Counted from the stretch's first letter, positions 44,095-55,689 are shown. The stretch: 64,000 bases of DNA from Agrypnia vestita (GCA_016648135.1 JADDOH010010861.1:1-64000), one strand, 5' to 3'. Notes: generated by a model not told the origin, from the letters alone. Numbers and translations are program-made.

Positions 44095-44815
44095 TTACTC
44101 GTATATTGTGTTGATGGTGAAGATTATTACGGATATTTTATACGAATTGTATGTTTTCCGTGAAACAGTTCTCGACGTTTTGTTCAAGTCGTATTCAACG
44201 TCATTAGGAGAACGACCTGTACCCGCAGAGGTATAAGACGGACTGATTAATGTTTCCGTTTCCAGGAGCGTAAATATGCACTTTGTTGTGTAATGTTCAC
44301 TTCTTCTACATAGATGTGTGCAATATGTACTAATTACGTCGGTGGACTTTTCTGCGACGTCTCTCAAAGGTTGAATTAAAGTCGTGAGAACAGGACGCCA
44401 AATACTTGATAGTTTGTAACTATTATCTCTATTGAAATTGAGATGTTTATATATTTCAATGGACTCCTTTACTAATCTGGGTATATGGCGTGGTTCTGTT
44501 GATAAGATTTTTGTCTTGTCAAATCTGATGAAGTGACAGAAATTCCCTTTGGATGCATGTTCGCAGATTGCTGATATATTGGAGTTGTTGATTTTAATCG
44601 CTCCAATATGTTCCTTCAAACGTGTAGCGATATTGCGTTTAGTTTGTCCTATGTAGAACGCTCCACAATCGCATGGCACTTTGTATACACCTGGAGACTC
44701 GAACGGTGTGTTATCTTTCACACTACCCAACATATGTGTGATCGAACTATGAGGGCTGAAAATTGTTTTTATATTGAATTTCAGCAACACCCGGCTGATT
44801 TTGTCAGTAATTTAA
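44095..44815 (-). pseudogene. Penelope-like element, GIY-YIG endonuclease and 3' part
   Basis: An open minus frame of 231 codons. GVYKVPCDCGAFYIGQTKRN is the GIY-YIG catalytic start, followed by ATRLKEHIGA (catalytic Arg region), ISAICEHA, TEPRHIPRLVKESIEIYKHL, NFNRDNSYKLSSIWRPVL and a low-complexity tail. In Penelope-like elements this endonuclease follows the reverse transcriptase and helps in insertion. Upstream, a TGA at about 44817 and no reverse transcriptase indicate 5' truncation. The endonuclease itself has no stop, so the insertion is fairly recent. Its C-terminal DNA is shared with the palindrome at 27.65-28.1 kb. Confidence 0.85.
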
Positions 44816-45569
44816 TGTAAGTATTGTATTGTGGGTATAAGATGTAATTATCAATCCCGATATCTCGTGTGCATAGCCAGTTCTCTGCCGTCTTAGCTAC
44901 TCCCCTAGTAGATTGAGTGACATTTTTGTGTGAGGATTTAATGTATTCATTGATTTTTAAAATATAATTCGATGTTTATAATATAAAAAAAAATATTCCC
45001 ATTTGATTTTGTTTTTAATAAAATGTTATCTTTTTTGATCTTTGTAGCAAGTTAGTATCAATAAAGAGTATAATATATTTTATACTTTTTGATTACGTTC
45101 CTTTACATTCTTTGACAGGGAAATATTAAATTAAATCAGAATTTATACCAATCGGAAAAATATCTATGCAATGTTTATCTCATGACCTGAAACATGCAGC
45201 GCATTTCAACATTGAATATTTTTTCTCCGATAATTTATTAATTAATTTTTCACTTATCATTTACCAATTTGAATATTTTTTTACATTTAAAATATTGGAA
45301 AATCGTCGAATGAAGTCTTTATTTTTCGGGGATCATCGACCAATATGAAATTATAGCCGGTTTATGCTTGCCTGTTTGATGTTATTCCACGTAATTAAAT
45401 ATTTATTGGAATGATTTTCGGCGCTTCTCTGTACAGAGCGTGATGACGCTGAAAATTATTGTATGAATTATGGTTGTACTTCGAAAACTATTTAATTCCG
45501 ATAATGTTTAATAGCACTTCAGTAATATAAGGGACGTTATAATAATGGAGTAGAATGTGGTATACATGG
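44816..45569. other. Unassigned sequence
   Basis: Unique-looking, moderately AT-rich; no gene. Confidence 0.25.
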
Positions 45570-45845
45570 TGTGAAAAAGCTAGTCCTTTACATTACAGAG
45601 TAGATTCCTGCGTTAATTAGAGTCTAAAATATTCAAGCGACAATGATAATTATAATTTCTGATTTATTTTCGGCGTAATATTGGACCATCATTAAAGTAA
45701 AAATATCCTAAAGTAAAAATATTTTCGCTATAATACAAGTTAAATAAGATAATAAAAACCTTGCAAAAAATCTTATTTAAAATTTTTGTAGAATTTTAAT
45801 GAACGTTTTATACAACGTTTTAAAGAAAGTGAGTCGGAAATGCAT
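45570..45845 (+). repeat. Family D fold-back element, copy D3 (decayed)
   Basis: TACAAGTTAAATAAGATAAT, AAAACCTTGCAAAAAAT and ACGTTTTA flanked by TATTGGACCATCATTAAAGT follow the order of D2's inner arms. Identity is low. Confidence 0.5.
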
Positions 45846-45884
45846 GAAAAATTAACCCATAAAAACAAACCCAAAAAAAACATT

Positions 45885-46500
45885 ATAAATCTATACTTAT
45901 ATATAAAGAAGTAAAGTTTGTGAGTTTGGATGTAGGAGGTTATCTCCGAAACTAATCAAACAGATTCAAAAATTCTTTCACCAATATTTAGAATGGACAT
46001 TCAGGGTAGACATAGTCTATATAATTATCCCGTTAAAATAAAAGGACTTTTCGTCGTGACCCATTTTACAACTAAAGTTGACGAAAAAGTAGTTGAGGAA
46101 TGCGTTTTACAAAAAGGGTCGGCGACGACATTTATTTTATTATTTTTTTATTTTATATGGTACAAATACAAATTTTACATATTTACATATAAAATTAACA
46201 TTTTTTCAATACTTTTTAGTCATGTAGACCTCATCAGTGAAGACAAGATCTTGAGTCTGATGAGGAAGCCTCAGTTCTTATTTTATATATAGGTACATAT
46301 GCGAGTCATTTAATAATACGGTAATAAAAGGTAATTTGATAATGAAACATTGAAGTATTTTGAACAAAGCTATAGGTTTAAATAATTTATGAATTTACGT
46401 TTGATTTTAATGTATTTTTATTTACATGTTAAGGTTAATACACAAAATATGATTAAAAGTTACAAAAAATCAACGAGTGCGAAGCCTAGCGAGTAAGCTA
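45885..46500 (+). mobile_element. Arthropod-type interspersed repeat, class unresolved
   Basis: Opening AAATCTATACTTATATATAA, then GTTATCTCCGAAACTAATCA, TTCAAAAATTCTTTCACCAA and TTTAGAATGGACATTC, typical of a widespread arthropod repeat whose unit ends in a GTGCGAAGCC-type string (46474). Whether it is Helitron- or LINE-derived cannot be decided here. The interior holds only fortuitous frames. Confidence 0.5.
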
Positions 46501-46689
46501 CTCCTTTGTAAAATAACAACTATTATAAAATAAATTATTTACGAAATAACAACTAGCTTTAGTGTTGTAGCAAATTTAAGTAAAGACATCAATTCTAAAA
46601 TGTTCATGAATTAAATAATTAATTTTAGAAAAGTACCAGAAAGTAGGTACTTGCCCGGGCAACTGTATATGTATGTGTGATCCCATATG

Positions 46690-47110
46690 TTAAAAATCAT
46701 TGTAAATGACATCAAATCGATGATTCAGTTCGATTGGCTGACGGAAAGAGTGTTAATTTTCATTTCCATAATATTTCCACAAGAAATCAAGAACGAAGGT
46801 GAAGTTAATATAAAGAATTTAAAAAATAATAGAGGTCAGAGGTTTGATAATTTAGAGATTTTCGAAATCATCGAATCACTTAACACTACAACTAATAAAA
46901 TTAATTGCCGTTTGAATTTAACGAATAAAGCAATATTTAATATATATTTCATTTCAATATCTCTCGGTTAACTCCATCCCACACTCCACCACCAATGCGG
47001 TCGCCCAACCAATATTTTAGATATTTATGTATAAAATTTGTGAAACATTTATTGTGCGTTCGTCCTAATGAAGATACAGTGGTATTGAAAACGGTAAACG
47101 TTAAAATTAT
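46690..47110 (+). pseudogene. Penelope-like C-terminal relic with terminal motif
   Basis: Frame 46780-46971: NNRGQRFDNLEIFEIIESLN, LNLTNKAIFNIY, stop. This resembles the (K)G.RLD.LE..EI....N.....LN terminus of Penelope-like endonuclease proteins. After a 100-base gap follows CTAATGAAGATACAGTGGTA, TTGAAAACGGTAAACG, near-identical in order to the motif at 61.27 kb. Confidence 0.5.
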
Positions 47111-47287
47111 GAAAACTAGTTTAACTAAACATCGATTTTTCTTTTTTATTGTATATTCCTTAAGTACCTTTTATAAACAGTTCTACGTGTGATTAATATG
47201 AATTTAACGTGTAGAAATATTTTTTTTTGTTTTGTAAAATATTACCATTTGACTTCTCCTGTATTGTAATTTGACACGTGAACTTAA

Positions 47288-48225
47288 CCCTCAATTACTC
47301 GCACGAAGAAAATTACATAACTACTCGCACGGGGTCTCAGGTGACCCCAAATTGAAGGAATTATTTTTAATATTTACTGAATAATATGTAAATAAAACTA
47401 TTTTATTATTAAAGTGCTATTATCATTATTATAAAGTACTATTTTATTATTAAAGTGCTATTTGAACTATTACTTTTTCATGAAACAACATGAATTCATA
47501 TTTAATTAGACAAAAAACAAACTAAAGTCAAATAACTAGCAAAAATTAACGTTTTTTACTTATGGTGAAATCAAAGTTAGAAATTACTATACTTTTTGGA
47601 TCTCTCAGGATCATAGTTATCACAATATTATATATTGACAATATATCAACGAGTGATCAATGCACACAAATTTTGCATCTTTTTGCCACTTTGCAATCGC
47701 TTTTCTCTGACAGTTGTTGCAACGCCCACGTTTTGCTGTGGTTGGTGGAACGCGATTGTCTTGGTCATGCACTTCTATAAGATGATTTTTTACACTTTTA
47801 AGAGTTGCATTGACTTCGAGTCATCGTCTCTGGTGAATTTGAATAAGTTTGATAGACAATTGCCGCAAGAAATGACGGCTCACGTAAGTACGTAAATTGT
47901 CTGTATTTGCTCGATACAAAACGAGTGCATTTATGCCTGTGAAATTTATAATGTAATGTTTGGATAACTTTGTTTTATGACATGTATTTATACACTCAAT
48001 TAATAATAATATAAATTGTAGTAATAATACACTAAAAAATATAACGCATGGGGTCGCCGCTCAAGAGAGCAGAGACGCGTCCTTCCACTCCCGTGACTTG
48101 ATCGCTACTAAAATGCAAAATTTGACATAAGTTAGGAGCTAGCGGAGGCGCGGAGAAAAAGGGAACACGGCAAGTATTTTTTTTTAAGCGCGAAAGTGCT
48201 TTGACCCCATGCGGGTAATTAAGGG
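47288..48225 (-). mobile_element. piggyBac-like relic with TTAA flank
   Basis: Left end CCCTCAATTACTCGCAC after TTAA (47284-47287); right end, read inward, CCCTTAATTACCCGCATGGG, before TTAT (a one-base change from TTAA). GGGGTCTCAGGTGACCCC is a subterminal palindrome at 47330, and a GGGGTC string recurs near the right end. TTAA specificity and CCC termini are diagnostic of piggyBac. At 938 bp it is internally deleted. Confidence 0.8.
47640..47880 (-). pseudogene. piggyBac-like transposase C-terminal relic
   Basis: Minus strand: FLRQLSIKLIQIHQRR, a stop, then EVNATLKSVKNHLIEVHDQD, KRGRCNNCQRKAIAKWQKDA and KFVCIDHS. This fits the end of piggyBac transposases: an FLxxLxxxLIxxH helix, a linker containing a (K/R)RGRC start, and a cysteine-rich zinc-binding domain (C-x2-C ... 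C-x2-H). The middle C-x2-C pair is missing. Confidence 0.65.
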
Positions 48226-48259
48226 TTATCAAAATACGAATATACCTTACCTAATATAA

Positions 48260-48792
48260 AAAACTAACCCATAAAAACCAAGTTTTATACTCCCTTTCTT
48301 TGTAAAATATAACAACAATTAAAGATGAATTAAAACATATAACATAACACTTAACTTACAGTAATTTAAAATATTTATAAAATGTCAGATGTTTTGAGCT
48401 TTGATAAGACACTTTATGCTTTGAAGATTAAATTCTAAAAACATTTGTTAGTTAATTTAGATTTTATGTATACCGACGGAGTAATTCAAATATAGAAAAT
48501 ATTCCGCGACGTTATCGGGCCGCTGTTACTAGTAATCAAACTTTTGTAATGATTCAAATTTGAAAAAACTATTAAATATTTGAAAAATCCAAAATTATAC
48601 TATAATTATTATTATTTTTTAACGAAAATTTGACAGATCTTCTTGATCGTCACCACGAGTCTACTTGCAAAGTTTCAGCTCGATTGGATCACGGGAAGAG
48701 CGTCAAAAATCGATCCAAAGTTTTTTCGACGGCATGCCGGCAAGCAAGCAAGCAGACGCCACGAGTTAATATAAAGGGAGTAAAAATACAAG
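48260..48792 (+). repeat. Family A interspersed element, copy A6, with internal extra segment
   Basis: AAACTAACCCATAAAAACCA at the left, then ACTCCCTTTCTT; on the right CACGAGTCTACTTGCAAAGT and CGCCACGAGTTAATATAAAG, GGAG. About 200 bases (48305-48540) have no equivalent in A2 and are either an insertion or a longer family form. Confidence 0.75.
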
Positions 48793-48879
48793 TCAATTCA
48801 AATACAGGGATGGCGAAAGTTCCAAAAACACAAGAAAATATATCTGTCATATTGAACTACAATTTAGTAAATAAAACTA

Positions 48880-49440
48880 TTATATATTTTTTTTATTTTT
48901 TATTTAATATTAAAACTACATTTAAATCATAATACATTTGTCTATTACAATCTACTTAGATACATTTTATTTTATTGCTTTGCCTCTCCAAGAATGAGAC
49001 TTGCTCATGTGCTTGGTGAGGGGCTTACACTTTAGTAGTTTATTTTGGATTTGGCTTATTTGTTCCTTAGCTATATGTCTTGTTATGCATTGTCAAATTG
49101 TATCGATCTAAAGGGTTGGTTTATTTTTTTCTTTAATTGTTGGAAGTCATCGATTTTCTTAATATCTGTAGGTAGGTTATTGAAGTTTTTTATGCCCAAG
49201 TATATGTAGTTTTGTTGACACAGTATTATATTTTGGGATTTCAAAATTATTTTTGAATCTTAATGATGTGTTTTTTTCAAATTTAGCAGTTATGTTTTCT
49301 TTAATTAGTTGTATAATTGACGTTTTTTTGTAAACATTCTCTAATTTTGGAACTTGGAATTTAGAGAAAAGTAATTGTGTAGAGAAGGTTTTTCTTTTTT
49401 TTAATATTACTTTTATAATTATTCTATATTGTATCACCAT
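48880..49440 (-). pseudogene. CR1-like LINE C-terminal end and 3' UTR
   Basis: Minus strand: FKNNFEIPKYNTVSTKL, a one-base shift, IYLGIKNFNNLPTDIKKI, DDFQQLKKKI, then a stop near 49090. The T.. N-x-(Y/F)-x-(V/I)P, then G-(I)K-x-(F/Y)N-x-LP, then F-x-x-x-(L/K)K pattern is the C-terminus of CR1-like elements. The UTR runs to an AT-rich tail near 48880. Confidence 0.6.
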
Positions 49441-49919
49441 AGTATTTGTATATGTATAAGTACGTACTGTTTTCAGCGCAGATACCTACAAAAGCTATTC
49501 GGGTGTTCTACTTGTGCTTTAATGTTATATTCAAATAAGATTTGGAATGTTGATATAAAAATGTCGGGTCAACATGATTGATGTGCTCCGGGCAGTTGGG
49601 GCCACCAAAAAGGCCACGTCAAAAATATATATTATTTACTGTGTAATTTGGAGATATCCCCCTATTATGTAAAAAAAAACCATGTTCGCTGACATTTTGG
49701 TTTCTTCTTTACGCGCCCACGGACGAATTATGTATTTAAGGGTTGAAATAAAATTATCAAATATGTAATATAAATTTAATACACTGCGGTCATTCGTTTT
49801 AATCAAATGTTTCATGAAATTTGTTTTAAGATTAAAACTAATAATAAAAACTAAAAAAAAAAAAAAAAAATTTAATCCCCAATATAATAATTGAAAAATC
49901 TGAATAAGATTTTATTTAA
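49441..49919. other. Unassigned, with A-run
   Basis: An 18-base A run (49853-49870) may be a retroelement tail; no body was recognised. Confidence 0.3.
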
Positions 49920-50640
49920 ATACTAGCTGTTCGTACCCGGCGTTGCATGGGTTAAGGATTAAATTTAAATTAAATTTATGGGGGGAAGGAAAGGTTTCAT
50001 TATTTCGCAAAGCCTTTAATTAAAACAATTTTTCCATTGAATCAAGGCTGGGATACATAGGATGTCTAAGAATGTCGGGAATGTGTATGCAAAATTTGGG
50101 TCTAATCGGTCAAGCGATGTAGATTTGTACAGGAAATATCGCCTTATTACCCGACTGGTCCTAAAGTATAAGTATACAAAATTTGGGTCAGACCGGTCAG
50201 ATGGGTTAGATTTTGCATGAAAAATACGTCAGAGGGAGAGGGGGTAAAGATGGAGGGGGTAAATGTCACTTATGTTATCCACCGGGTCTCTAAAAATACG
50301 TGTGCAAAATTTGAGTCAGATCTGTCAAACGGTACAGATTTGCATTGAAAATATATCAGGGGAGGGGAAGGGGTAAAGGGGAGAGAGAAAATGTCGCCTA
50401 TGTTACCAGCCGGATCCTAAAGAATAAGTTTCTAAATTTTGAGTCCGATCGGTCGAACGGTAAAGATTTCTATTGAAAATATATCATGGGGAGGGGAATG
50501 GGTAAAAGGGGAGGGAGAAACGTCGCCTATGTTAGCCGCCAGGTCCTAAAACATAATTATGCAAAATTTGTGTCCAATCGGATAAATGGTGTAGATTTGT
50601 ATAGAAAACAGACAGACAGACATACCTACTGATAGACAGA
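49920..50640 (+). mobile_element. Retroelement 3' region with internal repeat units
   Basis: ACTAGCTGTTCGTACCCGGC opens it. Then five degenerate units of about 105-120 bases follow, each with GCAAAATTTGGGTC-, GGTCAAGCGGT-, AGATTTG-, GAAAATAT- and GTCGCCTATGTTA-type strings (about 50085, 50175, 50290, 50410, 50525). The end is CAGACAGACAGACATACC. The same family is at 14.55-14.96 kb inverted. Confidence 0.75.
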
Positions 50641-50689
50641 AATTGTAGATTTTTTTTAAATATTTCAGTTTATTGAAAATTTTAACTTA

Positions 50690-51736
50690 TTAGGTCCTTA
50701 CATATGAAATTGGCGTTTTGCCGTACTGGCAACAGACGGTGCCGCAAAAGAAAACACAGTGCGTTTTTGGTTCCAACGTTTTCGTTCTGGAAATTTCGAC
50801 CTGCAGAACAAGCCCCGTGGACGGCCGGAGACCAAAGTTGATAATGAAGAATTGAAGGCTATTGTGGAAGCGGATCCATCGCAAACCACATCCGAGTTAG
50901 CTGCAGGCTGCGGTGTTAGTGATAAAACTGTTTTAATCCACTTGAAGCAAATTGGTAAGGTGAAAAAGCTTGAAAGGTGGGTACCTCACGAATTGAGTGA
51001 AGCAAATCAACAAACGCGCGTTGACTGCTGCGTTGCATTACTCAACCGGCACAATAATGAAGGGATTTTAAATCGAATCATTACCTGTGATGAAAAGTGG
51101 ATCCTGTACGATAATCGGAAGCGCTCATCGCAATGGCTGAACCCTGTCCGAACCAGCCAAACTATGCCCCAAGCGAAAATTGACTCCAAAAAAGTTACTT
51201 GTGAGCGTTTGGTGGACTAGTGCTGGTGTCGTTCACTACAGCTTTCTTAAATCTGGCCAGACGATTACGGCAGATGTCTATTGTCAGCAACTGCAAACCA
51301 TGATGGAAAAGCTAGCTGCTAAACAACCGAGGCTGGTTAATCGCTCTAGGCCACTGCTGCTTCATGATAACGCTAGACCACACACTGCACAACAGACGGC
51401 TACCAAATTAGAGGAGCTTCAATTGGAATGTCTAAGACATCCACCGTACTCTCCGGACCTGCCCCAACAGATTACCATTTTTTTCGAAATTTGGATAACT
51501 TCTTGCAAAGGAAAAAATTCAACTCCGATGGGGCAGTCCAAACCGCCTTCAAAGATTTTATTGATTCACGTCCGAATGGTTTTTTTAGTAAAGGGATCGA
51601 TGAACTACCTATGAGATGGCAAAAGTGCATAGATAGCAATGGTACATACTTTGATTAAATAAATATATTATAATAAAAAAAAATCGGCTTTATGTTCCTC
51701 CCATACTAAGCGCCAATTTCATATGTAAGGACCTAA
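50690..51736 (+). mobile_element. Mariner element, both ends present, internally deleted
   Basis: Terminal inverted repeats TTAGGTCCTTACATATGAAA, TTGGCG at each end, flanked by TA (50688-50689, 51737-51738), the mariner target duplication. Length 1047 against about 1.3 kb for full mariners. The shortage is at the 5' side, where only about 70 bases separate the repeat from residues normally near position 45 of the transposase. The repeats match over at least 26 bases. Confidence 0.95.
50730..51658 (+). pseudogene. Mariner transposase, N-terminally deleted, two frameshifts
   Basis: The first frame reads ENTVRFWFQRFRSGNFDLQN, GRPETKVDNEELKAIVEADP, HLKQIGKVKKLERWVPHELS and ITCDEKWILYDNRKRSSQWL (first catalytic Asp in CDEKW). 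A one-base shift near 51180 leads to KKLLVSVWWTSAGVVHYSFL and LLHDNARPHTAQQTATKLEE (second Asp). A second shift near 51470 leads to APTDYHFFRNLDNFLQRK (third Asp; 34 residues lie between the second and third, the mariner D,D34D spacing) and RWQKCIDSNGTYFD before the stop. The first helix-turn-helix of the DNA-binding domain is missing. Confidence 0.95.
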
Positions 51737-51854
51737 TATTTTCTTAACAATATTTTTATATGTTCTGAAAACACAATTGCTCGAATTTGTCTACAGAGGT
51801 GTTTAATTTCAATATTTGATTTTTGTTCATATAATATATAATATGTATATTAAT

Positions 51855-51990
51855 TGTAAGAACTGGGTACACTTCGGTGGCTGGGTCATGTGGAGAGAAT
51901 GACCGAGCATCAAGCACCAAGTCAAGGCCGATAGGGTGAAGGAGGACCCACCAGGAGTTGTAGAGCCAAGAGCGATGATGAGATTCATGG
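51855..51990 (+). pseudogene. LINE C-terminal fragment
   Basis: ELGTLRWLGHVERMTEHQAP, then a stop and a GRR/GGPTR-type segment. LRWLGHVERM is the standard motif after the reverse transcriptase in insect RTE-like LINEs. Confidence 0.65.
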
Positions 51991-52030
51991 TAAATATTTA
52001 CAATGCACATTTTACATACAATTTTACAAG

Positions 52031-52196
52031 CGAGTAGTGGTTAGGACACTCGCCTCGTGATCCAAAGGTCGTGGGTTCGAACCTCACTCCAAAATACCAA
52101 GTTAGTCCTATTTTCATAGAACAAGCATTTAGCTTAGTTTGAAAATAATAAGAATATTGATGTGACACGCATTCCGTGTTCGCATCTCTATTTAAA
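52031..52196 (+). mobile_element. tRNA-derived SINE, family S1, copy 4
   Basis: GCGAGTAGTGGTTAGGACAC, B-box GGTTCGAACCT, body ACAAGCATTTAGCTTAGTTT, GAAAATAATAAGAATATTG, CGCATTCCGTGTTCGCATCT and an A-run. It is the most compact copy. Confidence 0.85.
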
Positions 52197-53357
52197 AAAA
52201 AAGAATTATATCTGAATTTCTATTTAGAAATACAGCTAGACCGCATTCAAAAGATTGTGCGCAAAAAATATGTGTTTTGTTACAATGCAAAAAATGAACA
52301 CAAAAAAAGTTTCTCTTGTAAGTAAGTATCATAGGCTTGTAATACGGGCTTGCTAGGCAACTTTCCCCCGCTTTCTTCTTATCGGACAAAGCTAGCGAAT
52401 GGTCTTTTGATTGTACCTGTAGTAATATTTTTTCAAAAACATATTTAATTTATAATAACAATTTAATTGCAATTAAATAAACAATGTTTATTGAAAACAG
52501 TCGTAAAACAATTTATTTAAAAAATCTAAATCAACATATCACGAGACCCGGGATCCCGGGAATGATTCAGAGCTGCTAATCAAGTCCCGGGAATGAGAAA
52601 ATAATAATTATAATAAATAAATGACAACAGAAAAACCCTTCAATATACGCGATGTTTTCTTTTCCATAAAAATGCTGTTTTCTTTTTTCTCAAAAAGTCT
52701 TTATTAATAAATCAATATTTTTTGTGTCCCATGCAAAGAAGTCTTCATCAGATATATTACATCTACGAAGTACTTCTAGAAAGCACCTTTTTTTTCTGAC
52801 TTTAAGCTCCTACAGCGATTCTTTCTTTGAATTCCCATGTTTTTTTCATCTTCGGAACAGAAAGAAGTCGCAGGTGGGCATGATTGGCGAATATGGAAAC
52901 TAAAGCATTATAGCTGTATAGTTTTTGGTCAGAAAAGCATTGGAAAGTTCGTCGAAATAACCAAGACACGTGTAATATTTTCAACAGCCAACGAGTGAAA
53001 TGCAGATCTTGGGTTTGGGAACTGTATGAAATAAACTAATCTTCCCGTATAATTGAATGTCCTGATTCCAAAAATGTCACAAAATAATCCCGCACTCTTA
53101 TATTAAATGAGTAATTCCAATTTAAAAATCGTAATGATTTCCTTACTAGGTTTGACAGATCAACCCTTTCTTTTGAATTTTTACACGTATCTGTGGATAA
53201 GATATGAATCATACATAAAAAAATATAAAGTGGACCATTCACCATTCTGGTCGGTAGACTGTCATGTAGGATTGTGAAAGGGCCGCTTAGTAAGAACTTG
53301 CAATTTTTTTGTACAAGTTTTTATTTGAAGTGTCTCGAGTGCTTTTATTTAAAAATA
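52197..53357. other. Unassigned sequence
   Basis: CCCGGGAATGA occurs twice (52555 and 52586), the first overlapping CCCGGGATCCCGGG. No gene. Confidence 0.3.
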
Positions 53358-53575
53358 TTGCCTTTTCCCACCGGATATGTCATCCAGACTTATCTGTTTT
53401 AAAAAAAAAATAGGCCATTTCCCTACCGGATACGTCATCCAGAATTATTTCCATTTTTAAGAATAAATTGACCTTTTTTCTAGCGGATACATCATCCAGA
53501 TTTATTTCCATTTTTAACAAAAAAATGGCCTTTTCCCTGCCGGATACGTCATCAACTCTGTAGATTGACATTTAA
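53358..53575. repeat. 57-bp minisatellite, about 3.7 units
   Basis: The minus strand repeats GATGACGTATCCGG(C/T)AGGGA with a following 37 bases. Two units are exactly 57 bases, the third is 55. In the minus strand (53571-53380) they encode DDVSGREKAIFLLKMEINL, DDVSARKKVNLFLKMEIIL and DDVSGREMAYFFFKTDKSG before a stop. The short frame begins at TTG or the ATG just upstream. No family is recognised. Confidence 0.9.
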
Positions 53576-54224
53576 AAAAAATAATTTTATTATTTGTTTT
53601 AATCTGCTTATATTCATTAATTACACCCACATGTTTGGAAAAAACCTTACGTGTTTTATAAATGTGAAAATATCAAAAAGAATGATGTCTTTGGTTTTTT
53701 GGATTTCTAAATTATTTAAAAAATAATATTTAAATATTATTGCTGAAGTTCTTGATTACACAACATTATTGGAAAATTTTAAGAATCGGACCAGTAGTTA
53801 AATTTAATTGATAATTAATAATATTTTGTTTACTTTTACATGTTTTACTAATTTCTAATTGGTTTTTAACTTTGCAATATCAGAAAGGCGTTGTGCGTTT
53901 TAAAACTATTTAAATTAAATAATTTAAATACAAACATTAGACACGAAAGGCTTTTCATGTGAATTGATATGAAAATATTGATATATTTAAATTTACCTCT
54001 TTGAAATACATATAAAGTAGACATTGAAACCGTTTTAACGTAAATCTTAATTACAACATCAGAATTATCGTTACTTTGAATGTCCAGTATTTTGTTCAAT
54101 CTGATGTACATCTAACAAAGTTAGTCTACATACTTTAGAGGTAGATTCTTATAAGTTATGAATCAATAAAATAATATTTTAATATCAATAGTAATGGAGA
54201 CTGGCGACTACAAATTTATCTATA
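53576..54224. other. AT-rich, no gene seen
   Basis: Nothing recognised. Confidence 0.2.
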
Positions 54225-54375
54225 TATCTGACCTATCTTCAATTAAAGGTTGAACTACCATGAAAGCAATTTATACTGAATATTATAAATTTATTCGATT
54301 TAATACAAGTCAAATGAAATGAAAACCTTGCACCAAAAATCTGGTTCAAGGTTGTAATAATTTAATTTGACATTA
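54225..54375 (+). repeat. Family D fold-back element, copy D4 (decayed)
   Basis: TTAATACAAGTCAAATGAAA, TGAAAACCTTGCACC correspond to the inner arm of D2 (TTTAATACAAGTCAAATAAA, AAAACCTTAG). Confidence 0.5.
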
Positions 54376-55639
54376 TTAATGCAAATTATTTTTTAATATC
54401 AAATACAAGATATAGTATTATGTTTATTATTTTTTATATCAGATATAAGCAATATTATTAATATCAGATATAATATTTTAAGAAAGCCCAGCAAATGAAA
54501 AATAAGAAAATATAAAAGAAAATGCAAAACATTAAAGTCTTTCTTCTCCACATCATTGATTGTAGAACATTTTCGATAATTTTAAGTTATGCCGAAAATT
54601 ATGCAAAAAGCTATGCAGATAATTATGAAAAAAGCACCCAATCCACAAAATACTAGAAATGAGTCATGTATGGGTTTGGACAGCTAAATACCATATCTTA
54701 ATGTGTTGAAAACTCTAAGTGATATAGTTTTTTATCACACAACGGCCATCACCGTTAAATTAACTAAAAAAAGTACTTAGTATTTCCACTATTTTTCAAT
54801 TTTCAAAGCTTCAAATTTACAAATCCATAGCAAATAAAAATATTGGAAAAAATATTTAAGAATACCCTTGTGGTATGGACGCATTATGCAACTTTTGGAT
54901 TCGAATGCATTTATAAATATCAAATGTATCTATTGTGAATAAAAAAACACGATGATGATATTGTAGAAAACTTCTATGTGGTTTGAACGTTTTCTACGCC
55001 TCAATACTTTTTATTTCATGCTTTATCAAATTACATAAAAAAATAAGTACTGTTTTTCGTACATTTAGACATATTGTAGAATGAATTTAACCTTCAAAAC
55101 GCGCCATTTCTTCGTAAATAAAAGTTTTCTTCTTATGATTACATAAAAAAAACATATCTACTAGCCCTTTGCAAGAAAAATTGCAATAGTGAATGAAATA
55201 TCGACTTTGTAAGTTTTTGCAGGTTCAAATTTTTGAAGGCATTTTCTCAGTTCCATGTTTTTTCGGTTGGATGCTTTCTGCATAAGTACATCCAATTTAG
55301 AAATCTCTCATCTATTCGTATGTCCTCTTATAGTTTGTTATAGGCTCATTGATGATAGAAGCGATCGTTGCCTTTGTTCAAACATTTTTGAATGGTTCCC
55401 CTCGATTAAAATTCGTCGATCAGAATCTATATTTGTGTTTACCATCACATCATCAATTTTCGATCAAACTTGTTATATTAAGGCCTATCTCCAAAAGATA
55501 ACATTTCCTTTAGTAAAAATATCATTTCTGATATCAATCATTGAGGCACATAAACTATAATATTACTTTTAGTACAGGATAACTCTGGATATACACTAGA
55601 CAGGGAGAATTTATTTGTGTACGCATAAAGATTGTATGT
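54376..55639. other. AT-rich, no gene seen
   Basis: Includes ATATCAGATATAA repeated twice near 54435-54470. The plus frame 55255-55560 has no recognised motif. Confidence 0.25.
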
Positions 55640-55653
55640 GGGGGGGGGGGGGG
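55640..55653. repeat. Run of 14 G followed by TATAAAAG
   Basis: The G run directly precedes TATAAAAGC. The juxtaposition is promoter-like in form but nothing downstream supports a transcript. Confidence 0.9.
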
Positions 55654-55689
55654 TATAAAAGCAAAGGCAGCAATATCAAAAAATAATTT

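Noticed and set aside
53380..53571. Minisatellite frame as a functional small protein
   Set aside because: The third unit is out of step and ends at a stop created by the shift; kept only as a repeat.
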